Shown: positions 26,518-35,240 of the stretch, one piece after another
Layout of the letters: every line of letters starts with the position of its first letter
Numbering within the stretch: the first letter of the stretch is position 1
Assembly (NCBI GenBank): GCA_937926205.1
Contig: CALEYL010000001.1
Location: forward strand, 1 to 64,000
From: an uncultured Saprospiraceae bacterium
GTDB taxonomy: Bacteria > Bacteroidota > Bacteroidia > Chitinophagales > Saprospiraceae
DNA length: 64,000 bases
Reading direction: 5' to 3'
Position numbers and translations under genes: made by a program
Notes under the pieces: generated by a model
What the model was told of the DNA's origin: nothing
The model's database searches: none
Seen by the model: the letters and a program-made list of their open reading frames with translations, nothing else

Positions 26518-27104
26518 TTCGGATTGGCATCTTTGGGGAAAATTTTGAAAACGATGCCTGTGCACTTAAAGCTTTGCTGGAGCAAAACAGCTGGAGACAA
26601 GGGGTAAACTTCTTTCCAATCATCAAAGGATTGACAGGCTGGCAGCTTGAGAATGTAAGGAAGCTAAAAAAACGCATTGAGGGGGAAATTGCCAGCAACA
26701 GGTTGGATTATGTCGTCTGCATGCGCGATTCGGATGCTTTGCTCTCTGAGACAGCTAAGGTCAAGCTTAAGCAGGAGTGGTACAATAAATTAGAAATGGG
26801 GAAAACCGGAATTTTTTTCCTCGTCATTGTAGAAGCCGAAGCAATGATTTTAGCTGATATTGAAGCCTTTAACAATAAATACAATGTCCAGATCGCCTAT
26901 ACAGGCAATCCATTAATGAAAGAAAATCCGAAGAAATTTCTAAAAGAGAAAACAGAAAAAGCCCCAAAGCAATATCATGAAAACCACGCACTCGAAATCT
27001 TCAAAGCGCTCGATTTTGAAAAAGTATATGCCAACCATACCGGCCCAATCAGCTTTCAGGCTTTTGTTGATGAATTGAAGCAGAAAATAAATATCTCAAA
27101 ATAA
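26514..27104 (+). CDS. DUF4276-like protein, partner of the AAA ATPase, 196 aa
   Basis: The layout resembles DUF4276, a Toprim-like family usually found beside AAA_21 ATPases: GIFGENFEND at the N-terminus (acidic residues in the position of the Toprim Glu), VVCMRDSDAL (a DxD-type motif), then FLVIVEAEAMILADIEAF and KENPKKFLKE. These would be metal-binding residues of a nuclease or primase-like fold. No signal or membrane segment is visible. It overlaps the ATPase gene by 4 nt. The match is from motif order and spacing, so a profile search is needed to confirm the family. Confidence 0.65.
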   Translation: MIRIGIFGENFENDACALKALLEQNSWRQGVNFFPIIKGLTGWQLENVRKLKKRIEGEIASNRLDYVVCMRDSDALLSETAKVKLKQEWYNKLEMGKTGIFFLVIVEAEAMILADIEAFNNKYNVQIAYTGNPLMKENPKKFLKEKTEKAPKQYHENHALEIFKALDFEKVYANHTGPISFQAFVDELKQKINISK

Positions 27105-27113
27105 AATAAGTTC

Positions 27114-27932
27114 ATGACGCGTCTTCAACTCAACGAGCACATCCAACAAAAACAATCCTTTCTTTGCGTAGGTCTTGATTCAGATATTCAGTTATTGCCC
27201 CGGCACCTGCTTGGGCATGCCGATCCGGTTTTTGAATTCAACCGGCAAATCATTGACGCAACACGCGATTATTGTGTCGCCTACAAGTTGAACACTGCCT
27301 TCTATGAAGCGCAGGGCAAAAAAGGCTGGGAAAGTCTGGAAAAAACCCTGGATTACCTGCCTGACACCCATTTTGCCATTGCGGATGCCAAGCGCGGCGA
27401 TATCGGCAATACCTCGCGGATGTATGCCAAAGCATTTTTTGAAACCCTGTCATTTGACGCCGTTACGGTTGCTCCTTATATGGGAGAAGATTCGGTGATG
27501 CCTTTTCTGGGCTTTGAAAACAAATGGGTCATTTTGCTTGCATTGACTTCCAACAAAGGCAGCGCTGATTTTCAAATGACGCCGCAGGAAGATGCAAGGC
27601 CATTATTTGAAAAAGTTTTGCGCAAAGCCCGCGACTGGGGCAATGCCGACAACCTGATGTTTGTAATTGGCGCAACCCATCCCGGCCAGTTTGCACAGGT
27701 CAGGGCTATTGCTCCGGATCATTTTTTGCTGGTGCCGGGGGTCGGAGCCCAGGGAGGCGATTTGCAGCAAATTGGCGAATATGGGATGAATGATTCCTGC
27801 GGCCTGCTGGTCAATTCGTCAAGGGGAATCATTTTTGCAGGCAATGACGAAAATTTTGCAGAAGCCGCTGCCGCCTCGGCAAAAGCAGTACAAATAGAAA
27901 TGGCTGGCCTACTGGCTGCCAGAGCTCGTTAA
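27114..27932 (+). CDS. pyrF: Orotidine 5'-phosphate decarboxylase, 272 aa
   Basis: Final step of UMP synthesis: decarboxylation of OMP. The catalytic core is DAKRGDIGNTSRMYA, and the length and spacing match the longer type 2 PyrF family found in Bacteroidota and Actinobacteria. Phosphate-binding segment VNSSRGIIFA is present near the C-terminus. It follows the DUF4276-like gene by 9 nt. pyrE is 30 kb away on the other strand, so the pyrimidine genes are not grouped here. Confidence 0.94.
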   Translation: MTRLQLNEHIQQKQSFLCVGLDSDIQLLPRHLLGHADPVFEFNRQIIDATRDYCVAYKLNTAFYEAQGKKGWESLEKTLDYLPDTHFAIADAKRGDIGNTSRMYAKAFFETLSFDAVTVAPYMGEDSVMPFLGFENKWVILLALTSNKGSADFQMTPQEDARPLFEKVLRKARDWGNADNLMFVIGATHPGQFAQVRAIAPDHFLLVPGVGAQGGDLQQIGEYGMNDSCGLLVNSSRGIIFAGNDENFAEAAAASAKAVQIEMAGLLAARAR

Positions 27933-28016
27933 AACACCACCACAATTGGATAATGCAGAAGCAGACAATCGGCAAAAACCGGTCTAATTTTGTGGCTTCA
28001 AAATATCCGATTGAAC

Positions 28017-29180
28017 ATGATCAAAACATTGAATTTAGCTCGATTGCAAACCCCGACCATGGCCGTTGGGTTGGTGTTTATGACACTGAGTATTCTTTAC
28101 AGCGGTTGGATTGCCCGCATTCCCGAAGTACAATCCAATCTGGGGCTTTCAAAAACCCAGCTGGGCTTTTCTTTGCTCGGCCTTTCTTTGGGAGCGCTTG
28201 CCATGACCATCACATCCGGGTGGCTGACATCAAAATTGCGCACCGGCTTTTCTCTGACTACCAGCACCCTGTTGTTTTGTATTTGTATTGCGCTTCCGGC
28301 ATTAGCCTGGGATCAGTGGTCGCTTCTGGTGGCCCTTTTTGCTGTTGGGGCATCTAATGGGTTTATGAACGTATCTATGAATTCAGCTGCAGCGATTGTT
28401 GAGCGTTCGGAAAGGGTTAACATCATGCCTTTCTGCCACGCCATGTACAGCCTGGGTTTGATTTTCGGGGCGCTTCTGGCAAGCTTTGCCGGGGCTGTAG
28501 AGATTCCGGTATTCGTTCATTTGTCTGTCTTAGGGGTCATTATGGCTTTGGTTTATACCCTGATTTATCCGGTGTTAAACCAGTTGCCACAGGCTTCAAA
28601 TGCAGTTGCCCGTTTTTCCCTGCGCTCCGGCCCGCTGCTCATGCTGGTTGCCCTGTCTTTTTGTTTTACCATGAGTGAAGGGGCGGTGGCTGACTGGACG
28701 GCGGTGTACCTGAAAAATGAATTGGGCAGCAGTGCTTCTGTGTCGAGTCTGGGCTACGCCTGCTTTGCGTTTGCCATGACTGCCGGAAGGTTTAGCAGTA
28801 ATTATTTCAGAGGCTTGCTGGGAGTGCGGAAACTGATCCTTTCAGGCGTTGTCATTGCTGCAGTAGGGCTGATGCTTCCGGTTATCTTCCATTCTGTGGC
28901 AGCGGGCATCATCGGCTTTGCCATTGCCGGTTTGGGCATTTCCAACCTGGTACCTATTGTTTTTGCGGCCTCGGCCAAAATTGAGGGCATCCATCCGGGC
29001 GCCGGTATTGCTACGGTTTCAACAGCAGGATTAGCAGGATTAATGTTCTGCAGGCCGATCATTGGAGCCTTGGGAGAGCGTTGGGGCTTGGAAATGGGAC
29101 TGGTCTTTATTGCCGGAGCAGTCATTGTGGGCGGGCTGCTTACTTTGATGGCCACCCGGCGTGGCAGGTTGCTGCTTTAG
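28017..29180 (+). CDS. Major facilitator superfamily transporter, YbjJ-like, 387 aa
   Basis: Twelve hydrophobic segments are visible. The opening GWIARIPEVQSNLGLSKTQL resembles the YbjJ-like MFS group of unknown substrate. The ATG at 28017 is preferred to the upstream TTG at 27990, because a TAATTTTG box at 27985-27992 overlaps that codon. The hairpin downstream is oriented to terminate the opposite strand. Confidence 0.82.
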   Translation: MIKTLNLARLQTPTMAVGLVFMTLSILYSGWIARIPEVQSNLGLSKTQLGFSLLGLSLGALAMTITSGWLTSKLRTGFSLTTSTLLFCICIALPALAWDQWSLLVALFAVGASNGFMNVSMNSAAAIVERSERVNIMPFCHAMYSLGLIFGALLASFAGAVEIPVFVHLSVLGVIMALVYTLIYPVLNQLPQASNAVARFSLRSGPLLMLVALSFCFTMSEGAVADWTAVYLKNELGSSASVSSLGYACFAFAMTAGRFSSNYFRGLLGVRKLILSGVVIAAVGLMLPVIFHSVAAGIIGFAIAGLGISNLVPIVFAASAKIEGIHPGAGIATVSTAGLAGLMFCRPIIGALGERWGLEMGLVFIAGAVIVGGLLTLMATRRGRLLL

Positions 29181-29198
29181 AGCGCTGGCGAAAAGTCA

Positions 29199-29236
29199 TA
29201 AAAAAAACAACTTCCCCGCACAAGGTGGGGAAGTTG
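29199..29236 (-). terminator. Intrinsic terminator for the START-like gene
   Basis: CAACTTCCCC (29208-29217) pairs with GGGGAAGTTG (29227-29236), a perfect 10-bp stem with a 9-nt loop. The A run at 29199-29207 is a T run on the minus strand, so it terminates leftward transcription from the gene ending at 29341. Confidence 0.7.
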
Positions 29237-29340
29237 CTGCTTAACACTCACTAGTTTATGAAACTTAAGCCAACTTAATCTATTTAACGTACTTCTTCCT
29301 GCGATGTTACGTTTGGGAACGTTAAGAAATTACTAAATAA

Positions 29341-29721
29341 TTATCCACCACCGCATTCTTTTTGAAGTTGCTTGATTTGCATGATCCAAAGTTGCTTTTG
29401 ATCCTCAACCTCATCTTCATCGCAAAAGTCTGTGATGTACATGATGGTTTCACCGGTAATGGGAGATGTCGTAATGTTGTACTCCAAATATTCCCCTTCA
29501 TCCGCTTCTACCCATTTAAGCCTCAACCGTTCCTCTTCTATATCATCAATGACCATGGCTACTTCTACTGAGCCGCCCCATTCGAAAGTATAATAGTCGC
29601 CCTGAATATCAGCTTTGTCGCAAAACCAGCGGATAAGACATGACGGCGTGGTCAAAAACTGGTACAGAATGGTAGGTGAAGCTTTGAAAATGAACTCTAT
29701 CGTAAATTTAACACGCTCCAT
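29341..29721 (-). CDS. START-like/AHSA1-type SRPBCC domain protein, 126 aa
   Basis: This is a single small SRPBCC domain (IEFIFKASPTILYQFLTTPS, then EWGGSVEVAMVI). The fold binds hydrophobic ligands in a pocket. It is acidic, without signal or membrane segment, and similar to the START-like proteins widespread in Bacteroidota. Ligand unknown. It is transcribed alone, away from rpoD, with a terminator downstream. Confidence 0.82.
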   Translation of the reverse strand: MERVKFTIEFIFKASPTILYQFLTTPSCLIRWFCDKADIQGDYYTFEWGGSVEVAMVIDDIEEERLRLKWVEADEGEYLEYNITTSPITGETIMYITDFCDEDEVEDQKQLWIMQIKQLQKECGGG

Positions 29722-30247
29722 ACCGGAATTTTAATTGGTTTTATACGGCAAGGCCGCACATGTTTTCTACTTAGCTTCGTTCCTTAAGTTTGTTTACAAA
29801 AGAAGGAGTTGGCTTGCTGAACAAGCAAGTATAAGCCTCTTCGGTGAAAGAACCCTGCTTTCACGCAATAAAAGATAAAAAAAATGACTTTTGCAAATTT
29901 TTCTCCGGATGAACGAAAATATATGTGCTATACCATTGATTACCAACAATCTTTTAGCGAGCCTCGTTCAGACCTAATTTTTGGGAAGTAGTAAACTTTA
30001 CGGCTGGAGCCTGTTTGAAGAATAAAAGCTCGTGTTCACTTGACACAAAGCCCTATTTGGACTAACTTTGTGCCCTGTATGCACAACGACTTCAGAAACT
30101 TCGGCAGGATGACTTTTTGCTTTTTAGGGCAGTTCCGCCCATTTTTTAACAATTTTATTCACTGATTATATCGAAAAGGCCGGCTATTGGTTCAACTATA
30201 TAGCCATGGGAGGCGTTTTTTCATAAACAAATAAAACACACGTGTAG
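29722..30247. other. 526-nt gene-free region between the START-like gene and rpoD
   Basis: I see no gene here. It contains two perfect small stem-loops (CTTGCT/AGCAAG at 29813-29829; GTGAAAG/CTTTCAC at 29844-29864), the rpoD promoter at 30040-30070, and about 170 nt of rpoD leader. The leader includes GGGC/GCCC followed by ATTTTTT (near 30128-30147) and GGCTAT/ATAGCC (30182-30205). Confidence 0.5.
30040..30070 (+). promoter_or_regulatory. Promoter of rpoD
   Basis: TTG at 30040-30042 and TAACTTTG at 30063-30070 with 20 nt between them. The inverted pair CACAAAG (30044-30050) and CTTTGTG (30066-30072) spans the spacer and the -7 box and may be an operator. Confidence 0.65.
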
Positions 30248-31117
30248 ATGAGACAGCTCAAAATTACAAAATCCATTACCAACCGGGAAAGCCAGTCGCT
30301 TGAAAAATACCTTCAGGAAATTGGCAAAGTGGACTTACTTACCCCGGAAGAGGAAGTGGAGTTGGCCAAGAGGATAAAGCAGGGAGATCAGGCAGCGCTC
30401 GAAAAACTGACAAAAGCTAACCTCAGGTTTGTTGTATCTGTCGCCAAACAATATCAAAATCAAGGCTTGTCACTTAGCGACCTTATCAATGAAGGCAATT
30501 TAGGCTTGATCAAAGCTGCTCAACGCTTTGATGAAACACGTGGATTCAAGTTTATCTCCTATGCAGTATGGTGGATTCGCCAGTCTATTCTTCAGGCATT
30601 GGCTGAGCAATCCAGAATTGTGCGCCTTCCCCTGAATAAAGTAGGCTCGCTGAACAAGATCAATAAAGCCTTTTCTGAACTGGAGCAGGAATACGAACGT
30701 GAACCTTCGCCCGAAGAACTGGCAGAAATGCTTGAAATTCCAAGTGAAGAGGTAGAAACGACCTTGGGGGTTGCAGCCCGCCACGTATCCATGGATGCGC
30801 CTTTTGTAGAAGGAGAAGACAATTCTTTGCTCGATGTACTTGAAAACATCGGCACTCCCAATACGGATCAGGGATTGGAATACAATGAGTCGCTGCGCCG
30901 GGAGATTGAACGCTCGCTCAGCACGCTTACTGACCGCCAGTGTGATGTCATCAAACTGTATTTTGGCATTGGTGTGGAACACCCAATGTCGCTGGAAGAC
31001 ATTGGCGATAAGTTTGGCCTTACGCGCGAGCGTGTCCGCCAGATTAAAGACAAAGCCATTAATAAACTCAGGTCAGCCAACCGCAGCAAACTGCTGAAGA
31101 ATTACCTGGGCGCCTAA
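30248..31117 (+). CDS. rpoD: Primary RNA polymerase sigma factor, 289 aa
   Basis: Housekeeping sigma of the Bacteroidota type, which lacks region 1.1. Region 1.2 (SLEKYLQEIGKVDLLTPEEE), region 2 (ANLRFVVSVAKQYQNQG, then ETRGFKFISYAVWWIRQ), region 3 and region 4 (LTRERVRQIKDKAINKLR) are all complete. It recognises the TAnnTTTG promoters seen through this window. It stands alone, with its own promoter, a long leader and a strong terminator. Confidence 0.96.
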   Translation: MRQLKITKSITNRESQSLEKYLQEIGKVDLLTPEEEVELAKRIKQGDQAALEKLTKANLRFVVSVAKQYQNQGLSLSDLINEGNLGLIKAAQRFDETRGFKFISYAVWWIRQSILQALAEQSRIVRLPLNKVGSLNKINKAFSELEQEYEREPSPEELAEMLEIPSEEVETTLGVAARHVSMDAPFVEGEDNSLLDVLENIGTPNTDQGLEYNESLRREIERSLSTLTDRQCDVIKLYFGIGVEHPMSLEDIGDKFGLTRERVRQIKDKAINKLRSANRSKLLKNYLGA

Positions 31118-31137
31118 GTTTCAAGGATAAATAAAAC

Positions 31138-31185
31138 AACAAAGCCGGAAGATTGACAGTGTTCAATCTTTCGGCTTTGTTTTTG
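31138..31185 (+). terminator. Strong bidirectional terminator between rpoD and the Lrp-type gene
   Basis: The left arm 31138-31155 and right arm 31164-31181 pair over 18 positions (AACAAAGCCGGAAGATTG with CAATCTTTCGGCTTTGTT), with one imperfect pair, around an 8-nt loop. T runs follow on the plus strand; an A-rich stretch precedes, serving the minus strand. Confidence 0.85.
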
Positions 31186-31210
31186 GGGCATACAGGTGGC
31201 AAAAAGAGGA

Positions 31211-31699
31211 TTAAGATTCATCTTCTTCGTCCTCTTCAACGATGTGAAGCGGCCGGTTGATGCTTTGTTGAAGCGAGATGAAGGTTTCTGTGCGTTGTAT
31301 GCCTGCGATTTTCTGGATTCTGTCGTGCAAAACACTCCGGAGGTGGTTGGTATCGCGGCAGACGATTTTCGCAAAAATATTGTAAAGACCGGTTGTGTAA
31401 TGGGCGTCCACTATTTCGGGGATGAGTTCCAGTTGGCTGGCTACATCATCGTAAAGCGAACTTTTATCCAGATAAATGCCCAGGAAAGCACAAACGTCAT
31501 AACCCAGCTTTCCCTGATCCACACTGAGGCTGTAACCCGTTACAACCCCTGAATCTTCCATTTTTTTCATTCGAACATGAATGGTTCCTCCGGAAACAAA
31601 CAACTGTTGAGCGATATCCGTATAGGCCTGTTTGGCATTTTGCATCAGTATAGACAAAATTTTCCGGTCCAGTTTATCCACATCTTTATTTTTACCCAT
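31211..31699 (-). CDS. Lrp/AsnC-family transcriptional regulator, 162 aa
   Basis: An AsnC-type winged HTH (LDRKILSILMQNAKQAYTDI, then GGTIHVRMKKME) is followed by the RAM ligand-binding domain (about residues 75-150). A short acidic tail (EEDEEDES) is at the C-terminus. Lrp proteins usually respond to amino acids and repress their own gene. A 12-bp inverted repeat flanks its promoter here, which fits autoregulation. No target operon is adjacent. Confidence 0.92.
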   Translation of the reverse strand: MGKNKDVDKLDRKILSILMQNAKQAYTDIAQQLFVSGGTIHVRMKKMEDSGVVTGYSLSVDQGKLGYDVCAFLGIYLDKSSLYDDVASQLELIPEIVDAHYTTGLYNIFAKIVCRDTNHLRSVLHDRIQKIAGIQRTETFISLQQSINRPLHIVEEDEEDES

Positions 31700-31750
31700 C
31701 TTGTAAAATTGGCAGTTTTTGCAAATATACGCTTCGTGTTTTACAAGATG
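31697..31750. promoter_or_regulatory. Probable Lrp operator: inverted 12-bp repeat flanking the promoter
   Basis: CATCTTGTAAAA at 31697-31708 and TTTTACAAGATG at 31739-31750 are perfect inverse complements. Between them, on the minus strand, lies the -7 box TATATTTG (31722-31729). The first arm covers the start codon and the second the -33 region. The second arm also belongs to a smaller palindrome TTTTACA-AGA-TGTAAAA (31739-31755). Confidence 0.65.
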
Positions 31751-31882
31751 TAAAAAAAAACAGGCTTTTTGTTTGAATTTTTATAAAAAACAATAAAAAC
31801 GCCTGCCGCTTTATTCCTGCCTGCTGAGACAGACTGATTGCTAATGTGTTGCATCAAAACACCGTTTTCAACATTAATCCAT

Positions 31883-31890
31883 TAATTTTG
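31883..31890 (+). promoter_or_regulatory. Probable promoter -7 box of the CtpA-type gene
   Basis: TAATTTTG lies 33 nt before the ATG at 31924. No good -33 TTG is present at the standard distance. Confidence 0.35.
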
Positions 31891-31923
31891 TATTTAGTCT
31901 TTTCACTTCATCCGAAAAAAACA

Positions 31924-33579
31924 ATGGATAATCCACAACGTCGACCCCTTGACCGTTCACAAATCTGGATGCCCCTCGCGCTTGCAGTTGTACTTGTTTT
32001 TGGCATGCTGCTTGGCGGACGATTGCAGCAGGTTGTTCCGGCTGTTTATATCGACGGCGCTACCGAAGATCATGCACAGGCCTGGAAACAAGGGACTATA
32101 GAAGAATTGATCCGCTATGTGGAAGCCAAATATGTGGACAGCACCGACCGCCGAACAATGATTGAAACCGCGATCAACAGCATTCTGAACGAACTGGATC
32201 CACATTCAAGCTACATCCCTTCAGAAGATCTGGCCGAAGTAAACAGCCAGCTGGAAGGCAATTTTGATGGCATAGGCGTCGAATTTTTAATGTTGGACGA
32301 CACGATTGTCGTGGTAGCGCCCATGACAGGAGGCCCTTCCGAATCTGCCGGTATTCTTGCAGGCGATAAAATTGTCCAGATAGAAGACTCCATCGTCGTT
32401 GGCCATAATCTCAAAACAGAGGACATCATCGATATGCTTCGCGGCGAAAAAGGCACACCTGTGAAAATTGGGGTTTTGCGTGCCGGCGAAAAACGCATCC
32501 GCAAATTCACGGTCATTCGCGATAAAATTCCGGTACACAGCGTGGAAGTTGCCTGTATGCTCAATAAAAATACGGGCTACATCAAAATCATCCGCTTTAG
32601 TGCCAACACTTATGAAGAATTTATGAAAAGCCTGGAGGCGCTTTCCAAAAAGGGACTGAAAAATATAGTGCTCGACCTGCGCTACAATCCCGGAGGTTAT
32701 CTGCAACAGGCAACGAATATACTTTCCCAGTTTTTTACTGAAAAGGACAAACTATTGGTTTACACAGAAGGTAGAACCGTCAAAAGAACAGAATATAAAA
32801 CAACTGGACGTCCGTCTTTCGACATTGAAAATCTGGTGGTTCTGATTGATGAGGGATCCGCTTCTGCCAGTGAAATTATTGCCGGCGCCATTCAGGATCA
32901 GGATCGCGGACTCATTGTCGGGAGAAGATCTTTCGGCAAAGGTTTGGTCCAGGAGCAATACCGCCTCAGCGACGGGTCAGCCCTGCGCCTGACAGTAGCC
33001 CGTTATTATACGCCTTCCGGCAGATCAATCCAAAAGCCTTACAAGGGCAATGATGCCTACGATGAAGATGTTTACCAGCGTTATGAATCCGGTGAATTTT
33101 ACGCAGCGGATAAAAATGTCGTACTGGACTCTACGAAATTTTATACCAAAGGCGGGCATGTCGTTTATGGCGGGGGAGGCATCATGCCGGATGTTTTTGT
33201 TCCGCTGGACTCTGTTCTTATGAGTGATTACTACCTTTCACTGCGACAGCATGTATCGGGATTTGTATTCAACTACATGAGACAGCATGAAAAGAGCTTT
33301 AAAGGGTATCAACTTACCTCCTTCCGGAATAATTTTTATACCAGCGATGCGATTTATCAGGAATTCATCAATTACGCACTTTCGAAAGGGGTAAAAAAGA
33401 AGCCCGCCGAAATGGCTGCAATAAAAAAAGAAATCAAATTATTCATCAAAGCCCGTATTGCACGTCACCTGTTTGATGAAGAAGGCTTTTATATGGTTTG
33501 GAACGATTCTGACAATATCGTAAAAAAAGCGCTCGAATTGCTGGGAAATCCGGATCCGATCGCTGCAGTGAAGAAATGA
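31924..33579 (+). CDS. S41-family C-terminal processing peptidase, 551 aa
   Basis: A membrane-anchored envelope protease (hydrophobic segment LALAVVLVFGMLLGG, about residues 15-30). A PDZ domain (GIGVEFLMLDDTIVVVAPM, about 90-175) precedes the S41 catalytic domain: nucleophile in GSASASEIIAG and Lys in SFGKGLVQ. The C-terminal 150 residues are the extension common in Bacteroidota CtpA proteins. The start at 31924 follows the TAATTTTG box; the longer frame from 31846 overlaps it. It is followed by a glycosyltransferase gene 23 nt downstream. Function: periplasmic degradation or processing of protein C-termini. Confidence 0.92.
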   Translation: MDNPQRRPLDRSQIWMPLALAVVLVFGMLLGGRLQQVVPAVYIDGATEDHAQAWKQGTIEELIRYVEAKYVDSTDRRTMIETAINSILNELDPHSSYIPSEDLAEVNSQLEGNFDGIGVEFLMLDDTIVVVAPMTGGPSESAGILAGDKIVQIEDSIVVGHNLKTEDIIDMLRGEKGTPVKIGVLRAGEKRIRKFTVIRDKIPVHSVEVACMLNKNTGYIKIIRFSANTYEEFMKSLEALSKKGLKNIVLDLRYNPGGYLQQATNILSQFFTEKDKLLVYTEGRTVKRTEYKTTGRPSFDIENLVVLIDEGSASASEIIAGAIQDQDRGLIVGRRSFGKGLVQEQYRLSDGSALRLTVARYYTPSGRSIQKPYKGNDAYDEDVYQRYESGEFYAADKNVVLDSTKFYTKGGHVVYGGGGIMPDVFVPLDSVLMSDYYLSLRQHVSGFVFNYMRQHEKSFKGYQLTSFRNNFYTSDAIYQEFINYALSKGVKKKPAEMAAIKKEIKLFIKARIARHLFDEEGFYMVWNDSDNIVKKALELLGNPDPIAAVKK

Positions 33580-33602
33580 GGCTGTAAAAAGAACCAACCG
33601 TT

Positions 33603-35192
33603 ATGACAGACGCGCCTTTGCCGCAAACCCTACTTCAGCAGGAAAAACGGATCATCTGGCTTGCGACAGGCCTGTTACTGGCAGCCATGTTGCTCAAACT
33701 TGGCGTTCAACCCCTGTTTTTGGAAGAACCCCGCCGCATCATGATTGCCCTCGAGTTGGTTGAAAACGGCAATCTTTGGGTTCCTACTGAGCTGGGTGAT
33801 TTTTACTACAAAAAACCCCCCGTATTCAACTGGCTTTTGCTTGCAAGTGCCTGGGTTTGCGGAAAATATTCTGAATTTGCTTTTCGCTTGCCAACGGTAT
33901 TGTCTACGCTTTCGATGGCCTTTTTGATTTTTTGGCTTGGCCGTCGTTATGTTGGCGCACGTTTTGGAGCTTACAGCGCATTGCTTTTTGTCACGGGCGG
34001 CGGCATCCTGATGTATTTCTCTACTTTGGCGGAAATTGACCTTTTCTACTCCCTGATTACTTTTGCAGGCTTTGCCTCTTTTTTCCATTTCTATCAAAAT
34101 AACAAATACTGGCCGGCATTTTTACTGACGTATGCACTTGGCGCAATAGGTACGCTGACCAAAGGACCGCCTTCAGTCTTGTTTCTTGGACTGACGATAT
34201 TTGCCTGGCTGGCCTGGAAGCGCGACCTGAAGCGCCTGTTTTCAATGGCGCACCTTGCGGGAGGCATATTGTATCTCGCCATTTTGGGTGGCTACCTCTA
34301 TATTTATTCCCAATACAATTCGCTGGATAATTACTTTGCAGGGCTCTGGGGGCAGTCGAGTGAAATGACCATTCTGGAAAAGAGCTTCGGGCAATTGTTG
34401 CGCCATCTCGTCAATTTTCCTTTAGATACCCTCAAGGACCTGCTGCCGGGCGGTTTATTGCTGGTGTTCACTTTTCGGCGCGACTTCTGGAAGGTGATCC
34501 GGCAAAATGACCTGCTTGTATTTGCATTGATCACCTTTGCCGTAAATTTCCCTGTTTACTGGCTGTCTCCGGGCGCCCGCCAGCGCTACATCTACATGCT
34601 TTATCCTCTGCTGCTCTATATCTTTGTTTATTTCCAGCAGGAAAAAGATGCCAGGGCATGGATGCATCGTTTTTTACGCATTTCGTTGTACATCATCATG
34701 GGGGCGCTGACTCTGGCCCCTTTGGCCATTAATTTTGTGCCGGATCTGGCTTTTCTCAGTTGGCGACGGCCTTTGTCGATGGTGTTTACAGTGGTGATGG
34801 GCGGCATTTTTTTCTATGCCTTGCGTAAGCCGGCACTGCAGTTGCCTTTATTAATTCTGTCCATGATTGTTTGCCGACTTTTATTTGATCTGACGGTGTT
34901 GCCACAGCGGGCTGTGGAAAGCGGTGCGCTCCGTGAAAAACAATTGGCTGCCGAAATTCTTAAATACACCGGTAAAGATGAGCTTTACATGTATGGGGAA
35001 GGGCGCATCTCTTTTACCAGTACCGTGTACATTGGTTTGATGCGCGGCCAGACTTTGAGACGCAAGCGAAACATCGAATCGGGTAACTGTTATCTGGCAG
35101 AAACCCGGCTGTTGGAAGGCCGTGACGATTACAAAACTTTACTTGAATTCGAATACAATGGATTGCCGCACGCTCTGGTGCGGATTGATTAA
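33603..35192 (+). CDS. GT39-family membrane glycosyltransferase, 529 aa
   Basis: A multi-span membrane enzyme like ArnT/PMT, using a polyprenyl-phosphate sugar donor at the periplasmic face. The first loop carries FLEEPRRIMIALELVENGNLW and YKKPPVFNWL, the pattern usual in this family. About eleven hydrophobic segments are present, with a C-terminal soluble tail (about 90 residues). It is probably co-transcribed with the CtpA-type gene. Acceptor unknown. It is one of three membrane glycosyltransferases in the window (also 12019 and 37181). Confidence 0.85.
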   Translation: MTDAPLPQTLLQQEKRIIWLATGLLLAAMLLKLGVQPLFLEEPRRIMIALELVENGNLWVPTELGDFYYKKPPVFNWLLLASAWVCGKYSEFAFRLPTVLSTLSMAFLIFWLGRRYVGARFGAYSALLFVTGGGILMYFSTLAEIDLFYSLITFAGFASFFHFYQNNKYWPAFLLTYALGAIGTLTKGPPSVLFLGLTIFAWLAWKRDLKRLFSMAHLAGGILYLAILGGYLYIYSQYNSLDNYFAGLWGQSSEMTILEKSFGQLLRHLVNFPLDTLKDLLPGGLLLVFTFRRDFWKVIRQNDLLVFALITFAVNFPVYWLSPGARQRYIYMLYPLLLYIFVYFQQEKDARAWMHRFLRISLYIIMGALTLAPLAINFVPDLAFLSWRRPLSMVFTVVMGGIFFYALRKPALQLPLLILSMIVCRLLFDLTVLPQRAVESGALREKQLAAEILKYTGKDELYMYGEGRISFTSTVYIGLMRGQTLRRKRNIESGNCYLAETRLLEGRDDYKTLLEFEYNGLPHALVRID

Positions 35193-35203
35193 GTGATATT
35201 GCC

Positions 35204-35240
35204 AAACCTGATGGATTTTTAAAACCCCATCAGGTTTTAT
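35204..35240 (+). terminator. Intrinsic terminator of the GT39 gene, overlapping the end of terC
   Basis: AAACCTGATGG (35204-35214) and CCATCAGGTTT (35227-35237) pair perfectly over 11 bp with a 12-nt loop, followed by T-rich sequence. The right arm reaches into the last codons of the convergent terC gene. Confidence 0.7.

Noticed and set aside
29813..29864. Non-coding RNA in the gap before rpoD
   Set aside because: Two short perfect stem-loops alone do not support an RNA gene; no promoter precedes them on either strand.
30238..30245. ACACGTGT just before the rpoD ATG as a parS site
   Set aside because: Only the 8-bp core matches; the flanking TGTT/AACA arms of the parS consensus are missing.
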